Assembly (NCBI GenBank): GCA_036562185.1
Contig: DATCKN010000090.1
Location: forward strand, 1 to 64,000
Length of the DNA stretch: 64,000 nucleotides
Origin: Thermoclostridium sp036562185
Lineage (GTDB): Bacteria > Bacillota > Clostridia > DSM-8532
Reading direction: 5' to 3'
The notes under the pieces are model-generated. The model was not told the origin of the DNA. It saw only the letters and a list, made by a program, of their open reading frames with translations, and made no database searches. The translations under genes and the position numbers were made by a program. Every line of letters starts with the position of its first letter. Within the stretch, counting starts at the first letter, position 1. Positions 26,697 through 34,302 of the stretch are shown in pieces.

Positions 26697-27557
26697 TTGA
26701 AAACGAGGATTATAAGTGGAATAGTTGCATCGGTTATCCTGATTATTATCATGCAACTGCCACCGTTTATAATGGGTATAGCTGTTTTTGCTGCTTCTTT
26801 GGTTGCACTGTATGAGTTTTATCAATGTGTAAGAAAAGAAAATTATAATCCCATTAGGATTATAGGTTTTTCTACTTGTACGGTTTTTTTCATGTACTTA
26901 ATTGGCAGTGCCTTTGTAGGCGAGGTGGAAAATACTTTTTTGGAAGATTTATACCGTACGGTTTTCAGGCAGGATATTATATACCTGTTTATTTACCTTG
27001 TAACGGTCTGTTTGCTTCTTCAACTGGTATTCAGGCCCAGGCGTTTTACAATAAAGGATGTAGCTGTTACACTTTTGGGAATGGCATACATTCCTTTTCT
27101 GTTATCCTTTATTTTTATGGTTAGACTGATGGATCATGGGTATGAATTATCCTGGCTGATTATTATCGGAACTTTTTCCACCGACACCTTTGCCTATTTT
27201 ATAGGCAAATTTTTCGGAAAAAGGAAGTTATTGCCTGAAATAAGCCCAAATAAAACCATTGCCGGTGGTATAGGAGGGATTTTAGGCAGCATTGTTTGTA
27301 CAATCCTGTACGGGGAATTGTATATTAACGGTTTTTCGGGGCTGTATCTCAATGTTTTGCATTACCTGGTGCTGGGGATTGCATGTGGAATTATTGCACA
27401 GCTGGGCGACTGGGCAGCCTCGGCAATAAAGAGAAATGTCGGCATTAAGGATTTCGGGCATATAATGCCAGGGCACGGAGGCCTTCTTGACAGGATTGAC
27501 AGCTTGCTTTTTGTAGCGCCAACAGTGTATTTTTATATTAAATTTATTATATTCTGA
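26697..27557 (+). CDS. cdsA: Phosphatidate cytidylyltransferase
   Basis: CdsA makes CDP-diacylglycerol from CTP and phosphatidic acid at the membrane. The 286-residue protein has about eight membrane helices and the C-terminal family signature around SAIKRNVGIKDFGHIMPGHGGLLDRIDS with its acidic residues. The start is TTG 26697. It follows uppS by 53 bases and precedes dxr by 17. Confidence 0.96.
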   Translation: MKTRIISGIVASVILIIIMQLPPFIMGIAVFAASLVALYEFYQCVRKENYNPIRIIGFSTCTVFFMYLIGSAFVGEVENTFLEDLYRTVFRQDIIYLFIYLVTVCLLLQLVFRPRRFTIKDVAVTLLGMAYIPFLLSFIFMVRLMDHGYELSWLIIIGTFSTDTFAYFIGKFFGKRKLLPEISPNKTIAGGIGGILGSIVCTILYGELYINGFSGLYLNVLHYLVLGIACGIIAQLGDWAASAIKRNVGIKDFGHIMPGHGGLLDRIDSLLFVAPTVYFYIKFIIF

Positions 27558-27574
27558 TTTTTGGAGTTATGCAC

Positions 27575-28738
27575 ATGACAAAGAATCTGGTAATATTAGG
27601 TTCAACCGGTTCAATAGGAACACAGGCCCTTGAAGTATGTGACAATTTAAATATTAGGGTTTTGGGCCTGTCTGCTTCGGAAAATATAGACAAACTTGAA
27701 ATACAGGCAAGAAAGTACAAACCGGCCATTGTGTCGGTGATGGATGCCGAACGGGGAAAAGAACTGAAAATCAGGCTTAAAGATACTGGCATAAAAGTTG
27801 TTTGGGGCATCGAAGGGATGATAGAGCTTGTAACATTTCCCGGTGCCGATACCGTCCTTACTTCGGTGGTGGGAATCGCAGGGCTTATTCCTACAATTAA
27901 AGCCATAGAGTCAGGCAAAAACATAGCCCTTGCGAACAAAGAGACACTTGTTACTGCCGGAAAACTGGTTATGGAAGCTGCAAAAAAGAATAACACCGAT
28001 ATTTTGCCGGTTGACAGCGAACACATGGCCATTTTCCAATGCCTGGCGGGAAACAGGGCAGAAAATGTTGAAAAGCTGATATTAACAGCATCCGGGGGGC
28101 CATTCCGTGGTTTTTCAAAGGAACAGCTGAACGATGTTACGGTGGAGCAGGCTTTAAACCATCCTAACTGGTCCATGGGAAAAAAGATAACTGTTGATTC
28201 TGCAACAATGATGAACAAAGGGTTTGAAGTTATCGAAGCCCGGTGGCTGTTTGATGTGGACCTGTCCAGGATTGAAGTATTGGTTCACCCGCAAAGCATT
28301 ATACATTCAATGGTGGAATACAGGGATGGTTCGATAATGGCGCAGCTGGGGGCTTCAGATATGAGAATACCCATTCAGCTGTCACTGACATGGCCTGACC
28401 GCTGTGAAAATAATTTTAACAGGGTAAGTTTCTGCGATATTAAATCACTGACTTTTGAAAAGCCCGATTTAAAGGTTTTTAAATGCCTTGATTTTGCTAT
28501 TCGCGCGGCAAATACCGGCGGAAGCATGCCCACAGTATTGAATGCTGCAAATGAAGTTGCGGTTTCTTTGTTTTTAAATGGCAAAATTAAGTTTAATGCT
28601 ATTATGGATTTAATAGAATCTGCCATGAATAATCACAAGGTGCATATAGAGCCTTCCCTTAATGATATAATAGAAATAGACCGTTTGGCGCGTGAGGAAG
28701 TAATGAACATGTACGAGAAAGAGTTCAGGCGTATGTAA
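27575..28738 (+). CDS. dxr: 1-deoxy-D-xylulose 5-phosphate reductoisomerase
   Basis: Second step of the MEP isoprenoid pathway, converting DXP to MEP with NADPH. The 387-residue protein has the NADPH site LGSTGSIG at the N-terminus, the metal/substrate motifs PVDSEHMAI and SGGPF, and NHPNWSMGKKITVDSATMMNKG. GGAG at 27563-27566 suits ATG 27575 better than ATG 27569, which would be only two bases from it. Together with ispG downstream it shows that this organism uses the MEP pathway. Confidence 0.97.
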   Translation: MTKNLVILGSTGSIGTQALEVCDNLNIRVLGLSASENIDKLEIQARKYKPAIVSVMDAERGKELKIRLKDTGIKVVWGIEGMIELVTFPGADTVLTSVVGIAGLIPTIKAIESGKNIALANKETLVTAGKLVMEAAKKNNTDILPVDSEHMAIFQCLAGNRAENVEKLILTASGGPFRGFSKEQLNDVTVEQALNHPNWSMGKKITVDSATMMNKGFEVIEARWLFDVDLSRIEVLVHPQSIIHSMVEYRDGSIMAQLGASDMRIPIQLSLTWPDRCENNFNRVSFCDIKSLTFEKPDLKVFKCLDFAIRAANTGGSMPTVLNAANEVAVSLFLNGKIKFNAIMDLIESAMNNHKVHIEPSLNDIIEIDRLAREEVMNMYEKEFRRM

Positions 28739-28793
28739 GAGCCTGGGGGAAGTCTCCGGAATGCGAAAATAACTTTGGAAAGCAGGTATTGAT

Positions 28794-30086
28794 ATGAATA
28801 TTCTGTTGGCAATCGTTGCATTAAGTTTGTTAATACTTGTACACGAATTGGGTCACTTTATGGTAGCCCGCTGGTCCGGTATTAAAGTTTTGGAATTCTC
28901 AATTTTTATGGGCCCTAAAATTTTTCAATGGGGAAAAGGTGAAACAAAGTATTCGATTCGTGCAATCCCGATGGGAGGGTTTGTAAGGATGGAAGGAGAA
29001 GAAGAAGCCTCCACCGACGAACGTGCGTTCAATAACAAACCCGCCGGTATAAGGGCGCTGGTTATTGCAGCCGGTGCTACAATGAATATAATTATTGCAA
29101 TTCTTATAATAACCCTGATATCTCTCTTTTTAGGTTACAGTACAACAACGGTGGCGAAGCTGAGTGTAGACTCGGCGTTAAAGCAGGCCGGGATAGAGGT
29201 AGGGGATAAAATTGTGTCCTACAATGGAAAACATGTTTTTCATCCGACCGACCTGTCAATGTTCCTGTATGTATCAAACGGTGAGCCTGTTGAAGTTGTA
29301 TACCGGCGCGAGGGTGTTAAAGACCTGCAGCGTACAACTGTGGTTCCAAAGGAATCAACACCGGTTTACATGATTGGTATTTCGGTTGGTATTGACAATG
29401 GTAAAGCCAACAATACGGTAGAAAGTGTTCAAAGTGGTTCTCCGGCTGAAAAGGCAGGGCTTATTCCAGGAGATGTTATTATAAGGGTGGATGATGTAAA
29501 AGTAAACGAACGGGATGATTTGTTAAATTACCTGCAGCAGACCGGGGGGAAGCCCGTAGAGATTACCGTTGACAGGAATGGAGAATTAATTACATTCCAT
29601 GATGTTGTACCACAGGCAAGCGAAACATATTTTGACCTGGGTGTGGAATTTGAATATAGGAAAGGCAATATTTTCAATTGTGTTGCAAGTGCTGTAAATT
29701 ATTCGCTGTCCACCATCAGAGGTGTTTTTTATTCCATTGGCTGGCTGATTACGGGCAAGGCCAGTTTTAAGGAAGTTTCGGGCCCTGTTGGCATTGTTTC
29801 GACAATAGGCGAGGTTGTTGAAATGGGCAGAGGCTTTTCGGAAAAATTACTTTACCTGCTTCAGATAACCGCATTTTTAAGCCTTAATCTCGGCGTTATG
29901 AATTTAATTCCGTTCCCTGCACTTGACGGCGGTAAATTATTCCTGATTCTTGTGGAAAAAATCCGCAGGAAACCAATTGATCCCGAAAAGGAAGCATGGA
30001 TATCAATGGTAGGGTTCTTTATATTAATTGCGCTTATGATTGCGACATTGTTTAATGACATACCAAAACTAATCAGGGGATATTAA
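28794..30086 (+). CDS. rseP: RIP metalloprotease (site-2 protease), RseP/RasP type
   Basis: The membrane-embedded zinc protease cuts transmembrane substrates such as anti-sigma factors and signal-peptide remnants. The 430-residue protein has the zinc motif HELGH (17-21) in the first helix, a PDZ domain (two PDZ-like GDKIVSYNG and GDVIIRVDD segments, near 130-280), and the C-terminal LDGGKL motif near 375 that supplies the third zinc ligand. It is 55 bases after dxr and 2 bases before ispG. Confidence 0.95.
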   Translation: MNILLAIVALSLLILVHELGHFMVARWSGIKVLEFSIFMGPKIFQWGKGETKYSIRAIPMGGFVRMEGEEEASTDERAFNNKPAGIRALVIAAGATMNIIIAILIITLISLFLGYSTTTVAKLSVDSALKQAGIEVGDKIVSYNGKHVFHPTDLSMFLYVSNGEPVEVVYRREGVKDLQRTTVVPKESTPVYMIGISVGIDNGKANNTVESVQSGSPAEKAGLIPGDVIIRVDDVKVNERDDLLNYLQQTGGKPVEITVDRNGELITFHDVVPQASETYFDLGVEFEYRKGNIFNCVASAVNYSLSTIRGVFYSIGWLITGKASFKEVSGPVGIVSTIGEVVEMGRGFSEKLLYLLQITAFLSLNLGVMNLIPFPALDGGKLFLILVEKIRRKPIDPEKEAWISMVGFFILIALMIATLFNDIPKLIRGY

Positions 30087-30088
30087 GA

Positions 30089-31150
30089 ATGGATCGGTTG
30101 ATATTAAGAAGAAAGACCAATAAAGTACGGGTCGGAAATGTTTATATTGGCGGAGATGCCCCTGTAACAGTTCAGTCAATGGCAAACACAAAAACATCAG
30201 ATACAGGGGCAACAATTGCACAAATTAAAAAGCTCCAGGAAGCAGGCTGCGATATTGTCCGTGTTGCAGTACCTGACATGCAGTCTGCTCTGGCAATAGA
30301 GCAAATAAAAAATGAAATATCCATTCCGCTTGTTGCTGATATTCATTTTGATTACCGCCTTGCTATAACTGCAATGGAAAAAGGTGCCGACAAGGTAAGA
30401 ATTAATCCCGGGAATATCGGTTCTGAAGACAGGGTTAAAAGCGTGGTAAGCTGCGCAAAAGAGCGTGGAATACCCATTCGCATAGGTGTTAATTCAGGTT
30501 CTCTTGAAAAAGACCTGTTGGAAAAATACCGCGGAGTTACTCCTGAAGCCCTTGTTGAGAGTGCATTAAAGCATGTTGCCATATTGGAAAGGCTGAATTT
30601 TAACGATATAGTCATATCATTAAAAGCTACCAATGTACCTTTGACGATAGCAGCGTATAAACTGATGTCGGAAAAAGTGCCTTATCCGCTGCATGTAGGT
30701 GTTACAGAAGCAGGAACGGTGTATAACGGAACCATTAAATCGGCTGTTGGGATAGGTGCTTTGCTCGCTTGTGGAATAGGCGATACAATACGCGTCTCAT
30801 TAACAGGAGATCCCGTGGATGAAATAAAAGCAGGAAAGGCAATATTGAAATCGCTGGGTTTATACAGTCGCGGAGCTGAACTTATATCATGCCCGACCTG
30901 TGGCCGGACAAAGATAAACCTGATTGCAATTGCAGAAAAGGTGGAAAAGGCTCTGGAAAACGTTGACAAGCCCTTAAAAGTGGCTATCATGGGATGTGCG
31001 GTGAACGGGCCGGGAGAAGCCAGGGAAGCAGATATCGGAATAGCCGGTGGAGATGGTTGTGCCCTTCTTTTTAAACGCGGTGAAATCATCAGAAAAATTC
31101 CCGAAGACAGAATTGTTGAAGAATTATTGAGCGAAATTGAGATACTTTGA
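30089..31150 (+). CDS. ispG: (E)-4-hydroxy-3-methylbut-2-enyl-diphosphate synthase
   Basis: IspG is the iron-sulfur enzyme of the MEP pathway that converts MEcPP to HMBPP. The 353-residue protein has the TIM-barrel start VQSMANTKTSDT, VADIHFDYRLA, RINPGNIG and the C-terminal 4Fe-4S cysteines in SCPTCGRT (near 271) and GCAVNGPGEA (near 306). It ends two bases before the CIRCE element of htpG. It is the last gene of the lipid row. Confidence 0.97.
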   Translation: MDRLILRRKTNKVRVGNVYIGGDAPVTVQSMANTKTSDTGATIAQIKKLQEAGCDIVRVAVPDMQSALAIEQIKNEISIPLVADIHFDYRLAITAMEKGADKVRINPGNIGSEDRVKSVVSCAKERGIPIRIGVNSGSLEKDLLEKYRGVTPEALVESALKHVAILERLNFNDIVISLKATNVPLTIAAYKLMSEKVPYPLHVGVTEAGTVYNGTIKSAVGIGALLACGIGDTIRVSLTGDPVDEIKAGKAILKSLGLYSRGAELISCPTCGRTKINLIAIAEKVEKALENVDKPLKVAIMGCAVNGPGEAREADIGIAGGDGCALLFKRGEIIRKIPEDRIVEELLSEIEIL

Positions 31151-31152
31151 TA

Positions 31153-31179
31153 TTAGCACTCTCTTTTAATGAGTGCTAA
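31153..31179. promoter_or_regulatory. CIRCE operator (HrcA binding site)
   Basis: TTAGCACTC (31153-31161) and GAGTGCTAA (31171-31179) are separated by exactly 9 bases, a perfect match to the CIRCE inverted repeat bound by the heat-shock repressor HrcA. It lies directly upstream of the -35 box of the htpG promoter and starts 2 bases past the ispG stop. Confidence 0.93.
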
Positions 31180-31186
31180 AAAAGTA

Positions 31187-31215
31187 TTGACATTGGAAAA
31201 GTAAATGTCTATGAT
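31187..31215 (+). promoter_or_regulatory. htpG promoter
   Basis: A perfect TTGACA (31187-31192) and TATGAT (31210-31215) stand 17 bases apart. Transcription should start near 31222, giving a leader of about 140 bases before the htpG start codon. Confidence 0.82.
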
Positions 31216-31225
31216 ATGATAGTGT

Positions 31226-31273
31226 AAGCCGATGGTATTTTTTTGTCATGTAAATATAGAGTTCGGCTTTTTT
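31226..31273 (+). terminator. Leader hairpin 1 of htpG, terminator-like
   Basis: AAGCCGA (31226-31232) pairs with TCGGCTT (31263-31269) around a 30-base loop, followed by TTTT. It begins a few bases after the expected transcription start. A second TCGGC copy (31273-31277) could pair with the same arm. Confidence 0.5.
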
Positions 31274-31275
31274 CG

Positions 31276-31301
31276 GCAATAAGTAACCTTGTTGCTTTTT
31301 T
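31276..31301 (+). terminator. Leader hairpin 2 of htpG, strong intrinsic terminator
   Basis: GCAATAAG (31276-31283) pairs with CTTGTTGC (31288-31295, one G-U) around TAAC and is followed by six T. It has all the parts of an intrinsic terminator yet lies between the htpG promoter and htpG. It may serve as an attenuator, or end a short RNA of about 80 bases. Confidence 0.7.
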
Positions 31302-31361
31302 AATGCACTTTCAGAAAATCAAATCTAACAGGCAAATGAAAATATAATGGGAGGTTATTGT

Positions 31362-33230
31362 ATGATCCAGGAAAAAGGCAGTATTTCCATTAGCACAGAA
31401 AACATATTTCCGATCATAAAGAAATGGTTGTACTCCGAAAAAGACATATTTATAAGAGAACTTGTATCCAATTCAGCCGATGCCATCAGCAAGCTTGGTA
31501 AACTGCAGGCCATTGGCGAAGCTCCCAAAAACGAAGGAGAAAAATTTCAAATAACGGTAGCGGTCAGTAAAAAAGCAAAAACCATCAAGGTTATAGACAA
31601 CGGTATTGGAATGACCGATGAAGAGGTTAAAAAGTATATTAACCAGATAGCTTTTTCGGGAGCCGTGGATTTTATTGAAAAGTATAAGGATAAAACAGAT
31701 GACCAGCAGATAATAGGGCATTTCGGGTTAGGTTTTTATTCTGCATTTATGGTAGCAGAGAAAGTCCAGATAGATACATTGTCATACAAGGAGGGGGCTC
31801 AGGCTGTACGCTGGATCAGCAGCGGTGATACCGAATACGAAATGACCGGCTCGGACAGGGATAAAACCGGAACAACCGTAACTCTGTACATGGCTGATGA
31901 CAGCGTTGAATACACCGATTATTACAAAATGCATGAGATCCTGAAAAAGTATTTCTCGTTCCTGCCCTATGAGCTTTATCTTGTAGATGAGGACAAAAAA
32001 GAAGATAAGGATAAAAAGGAAAGTTTAGAGCCTGTAAATAACCCGAATCCGCTTTGGAAGAAGAACCCGAAGGACTGTACTGATGAAGAATACAAGAAAT
32101 TTTATCGTGAGACATTTTTTGATTTTAATGATCCTTTGTTCTGGATTCATATTAACATGGAGTATCCTTTCAGAATGCAGGGTATAATTTACTTCCCGAA
32201 GCTTAAGCATGAGTTTGAAACAATGGAGGGAAAAATTAAGTTATATTACAATCAGGTGTTTGTTGCAGATAACATAAAGGAAGTAATACCCGAGTTCCTG
32301 CTGATGCTGAAAGGAATGCTGGATTGTCCTGATCTGCCGTTGAATGTTTCCCGCAGCTTCCTTCAAAACGAAGGTTATGTCGAGAAAATTTCACAGCATA
32401 TAATTAAAAAAGTTGCTGACAAGCTCACGCTCTTGCATAAAAAAGAGTATGAAAATTATACTAAATACTGGGATGACATTAATCCTTTTGTTAAGTACGG
32501 ATGCATGCGTGAGGAAAAGTTCTACGAGAAAGTAAAGGACATTATTATATTTAAAACAATAAACAATGAATATGTAACACTTGATGAATATCTAGAAAGA
32601 AATAAAGACAAGCATGAAAATACGGTTTATTATGTAAATGATATGAACCAGCAGGCTCAATATATTAACATGTTCAAGGAAAATCAAATGGAAGCTGTGG
32701 TTTTAAATGCTTTAATAGACACCCACTTTATAAGCTTCCTTGAATCCAAAAACAATAAAGTCAAGTTTTTGAGAATAGATTCGGATATTACCTCAAACCT
32801 GAAAGATTTGTCAAAAGAAGATGATGAAAATGAATCGAAAAAACTGTCTGAAAAGATAGAAAAACTCTTTAAGGAGACGCTGAACATTAAAGACTTAAAA
32901 GTGCAGGTCGAAAAGCTGAAAACCGAATCAAAACCTGCAATCATCCTCCTGTCAGAGCAATCCAGAAGAATGCAGGATATGAGCAGGTTCTTTGCCGGCC
33001 AGGATGTTACAAACATGTTCCCAACCGAGCAAACATTGGTAATCAACCGGAACAATAAGCTTGTAAAAGCCCTTGCAGAAAGCATCGACAATAAAGAAAA
33101 GGATGAAATTCGCGAGCTTTTGGTAAGGCAAATCTACGATATTGCAATGTTAAGCCATAAACCGATGGAACCCGATGCCTTATCGGCATTCATTGATCGC
33201 AGTATAAAACTGATGGAAAAGATAGTTTAA
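31362..33230 (+). CDS. htpG: Molecular chaperone HtpG (Hsp90)
   Basis: The 622-residue ATP-dependent chaperone has the GHKL ATPase domain with ELVSNSADAISKL (near 32), IDNGIGMT and GHFGLGFYSAFM, the middle domain with NVSRSFLQNEG, and the C-terminal dimerisation region. GGGAGG supports ATG 31362; an in-frame ATG at 31347 lies before that site. It is driven by a CIRCE-flanked promoter with a terminator-rich leader. groES, groEL, dnaK and hrcA are not in the window. Confidence 0.97.
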   Translation: MIQEKGSISISTENIFPIIKKWLYSEKDIFIRELVSNSADAISKLGKLQAIGEAPKNEGEKFQITVAVSKKAKTIKVIDNGIGMTDEEVKKYINQIAFSGAVDFIEKYKDKTDDQQIIGHFGLGFYSAFMVAEKVQIDTLSYKEGAQAVRWISSGDTEYEMTGSDRDKTGTTVTLYMADDSVEYTDYYKMHEILKKYFSFLPYELYLVDEDKKEDKDKKESLEPVNNPNPLWKKNPKDCTDEEYKKFYRETFFDFNDPLFWIHINMEYPFRMQGIIYFPKLKHEFETMEGKIKLYYNQVFVADNIKEVIPEFLLMLKGMLDCPDLPLNVSRSFLQNEGYVEKISQHIIKKVADKLTLLHKKEYENYTKYWDDINPFVKYGCMREEKFYEKVKDIIIFKTINNEYVTLDEYLERNKDKHENTVYYVNDMNQQAQYINMFKENQMEAVVLNALIDTHFISFLESKNNKVKFLRIDSDITSNLKDLSKEDDENESKKLSEKIEKLFKETLNIKDLKVQVEKLKTESKPAIILLSEQSRRMQDMSRFFAGQDVTNMFPTEQTLVINRNNKLVKALAESIDNKEKDEIRELLVRQIYDIAMLSHKPMEPDALSAFIDRSIKLMEKIV

Positions 33231-33248
33231 AATTTAAAAAGACGCGTA

Positions 33249-33281
33249 AGGAGGGGAAAAACCCCTCCTGCTGTTAAGGAG
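33249..33281 (+). promoter_or_regulatory. Hairpin with SD-like arms before the HD-domain gene
   Basis: AGGAGGGG (33249-33256) pairs with CCCCTCCT (33262-33269) around AAAAA. The second arm can instead pair with the ribosome site of the next gene (AAGGAG at 33276-33281). No T tract follows, so termination is unlikely; a role in translation control is possible. Confidence 0.45.
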
Positions 33282-33288
33282 AATATTT

Positions 33289-33885
33289 ATGGATAAGTTA
33301 AGAAAGCAAATATCATTTATTGTTGAAATCGACAAGCTGAAAAATGTATACCGTCAATCCTATTTAGCAGACAAGTCAAGGCATGAAAATGATGCGGAGC
33401 ACTCCTGGCATTTAGCCATTATGGCCTTTTTGCTTGCTGAGCACGTTGATGAGAAAGTGGATATTCTTAAGGTCATGAAAATGGTTTTAATGCATGATTT
33501 GGTTGAAATAGACGCAGGTGATACCTATTGCTACGATGAAAAAGCGAAACAGGACAAAAGAGAGAGGGAAGAAAAGTGTGCAAAGCGCCTGTTTGAAATG
33601 CTTCCTGAGGAACAGTGCAGGGAAATGTATGAACTGTGGGAAGAATTTGAGCAGATGGAAACACCGGAGGCAAAATATGCTGCTGCATTGGACAGACTTC
33701 AGCCCGTCCTGCTGAATTACACTTCTGAAGGCAAGTCATGGAAGGAACATGGAATACGGATTGATCAGGTTTTGGGGAGAAACGGCAGGATACAAAACAG
33801 CTCAAAGAAGATATGGGGTTTTGTGGAAGATCTGCTTCATGATGCCGTGGAAAAGGGTTACCTGAAAGACAGCCAAAAGAGTTGA
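33289..33885 (+). CDS. HD-domain phosphohydrolase, YfbR/HD_3-like
   Basis: The 198-residue cytosolic protein has RHENDAEHSWHLAI near 28 and LMHDLVEIDAGDT near 68, the spaced His and His-Asp metal ligands of the HD_3 family (5'-deoxynucleotidase YfbR and relatives). Hydrolysis of dNMPs or other nucleotides is the likely activity, but the substrate is not certain. AAGGAG is 7 bases before ATG 33289. It ends in a good terminator and is probably read with htpG. Confidence 0.88.
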   Translation: MDKLRKQISFIVEIDKLKNVYRQSYLADKSRHENDAEHSWHLAIMAFLLAEHVDEKVDILKVMKMVLMHDLVEIDAGDTYCYDEKAKQDKREREEKCAKRLFEMLPEEQCREMYELWEEFEQMETPEAKYAAALDRLQPVLLNYTSEGKSWKEHGIRIDQVLGRNGRIQNSSKKIWGFVEDLLHDAVEKGYLKDSQKS

Positions 33886-33917
33886 TAAAATCAATATATA
33901 TCAGGCTAATACAACAG

Positions 33918-33948
33918 GGACAGGAAAATCATTCCTGTCCTTATTGCT
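33918..33948 (+). terminator. Terminator of the htpG/HD-domain unit
   Basis: GGACAGGAA (33918-33926) pairs with TTCCTGTCC (33932-33940), followed by TTATTGCTT. The rest of the gap to the proS promoter (about 210 bases) is AT-rich and shows no feature I can support. Confidence 0.72.
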
Positions 33949-34159
33949 TAACTGTCCTTCTGACCTAAGCTTATTTCAGAATTTATCCGTATATCATTTT
34001 ACATAATTCGTTTCGGTCTGTCCAACCTGTACGCCTTTTATGATTTTTAAGAATATTTAAAAGCCTTGTTTTTCATCTTTTATGATTTAAATTTGACTTT
34101 ATCGCATACAAGAAAACTTAACCTGTAATGACAGGAAAATTTCCCAGTAGCAGAGAATC

Positions 34160-34188
34160 TTGACAGAACAGCATAACTGTGATTTAAT
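34160..34188 (+). promoter_or_regulatory. Promoter of proS
   Basis: A perfect TTGACA (34160-34165) and TTTAAT (34183-34188) are 17 bases apart. The leader of about 105 bases has short repeats (CTGTT/AACAG and ACAGG/CCTGT) but no T-box consensus. Confidence 0.72.
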
Positions 34189-34302
34189 GGATGAAAAAAT
34201 TTTGACCTGAATTGAAAGTATTTGTTAAAACTATGGACTGTTCCGGTTAGTAACAGGACAGACCTGTTGGAATTTTACACCTGTGAAAGACGGAGGGGAG
34301 AT

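Noticed and set aside
34189..34302. Possible T-box in the proS leader
   Set aside because: The T-box core sequence and an antiterminator/terminator pair are missing.
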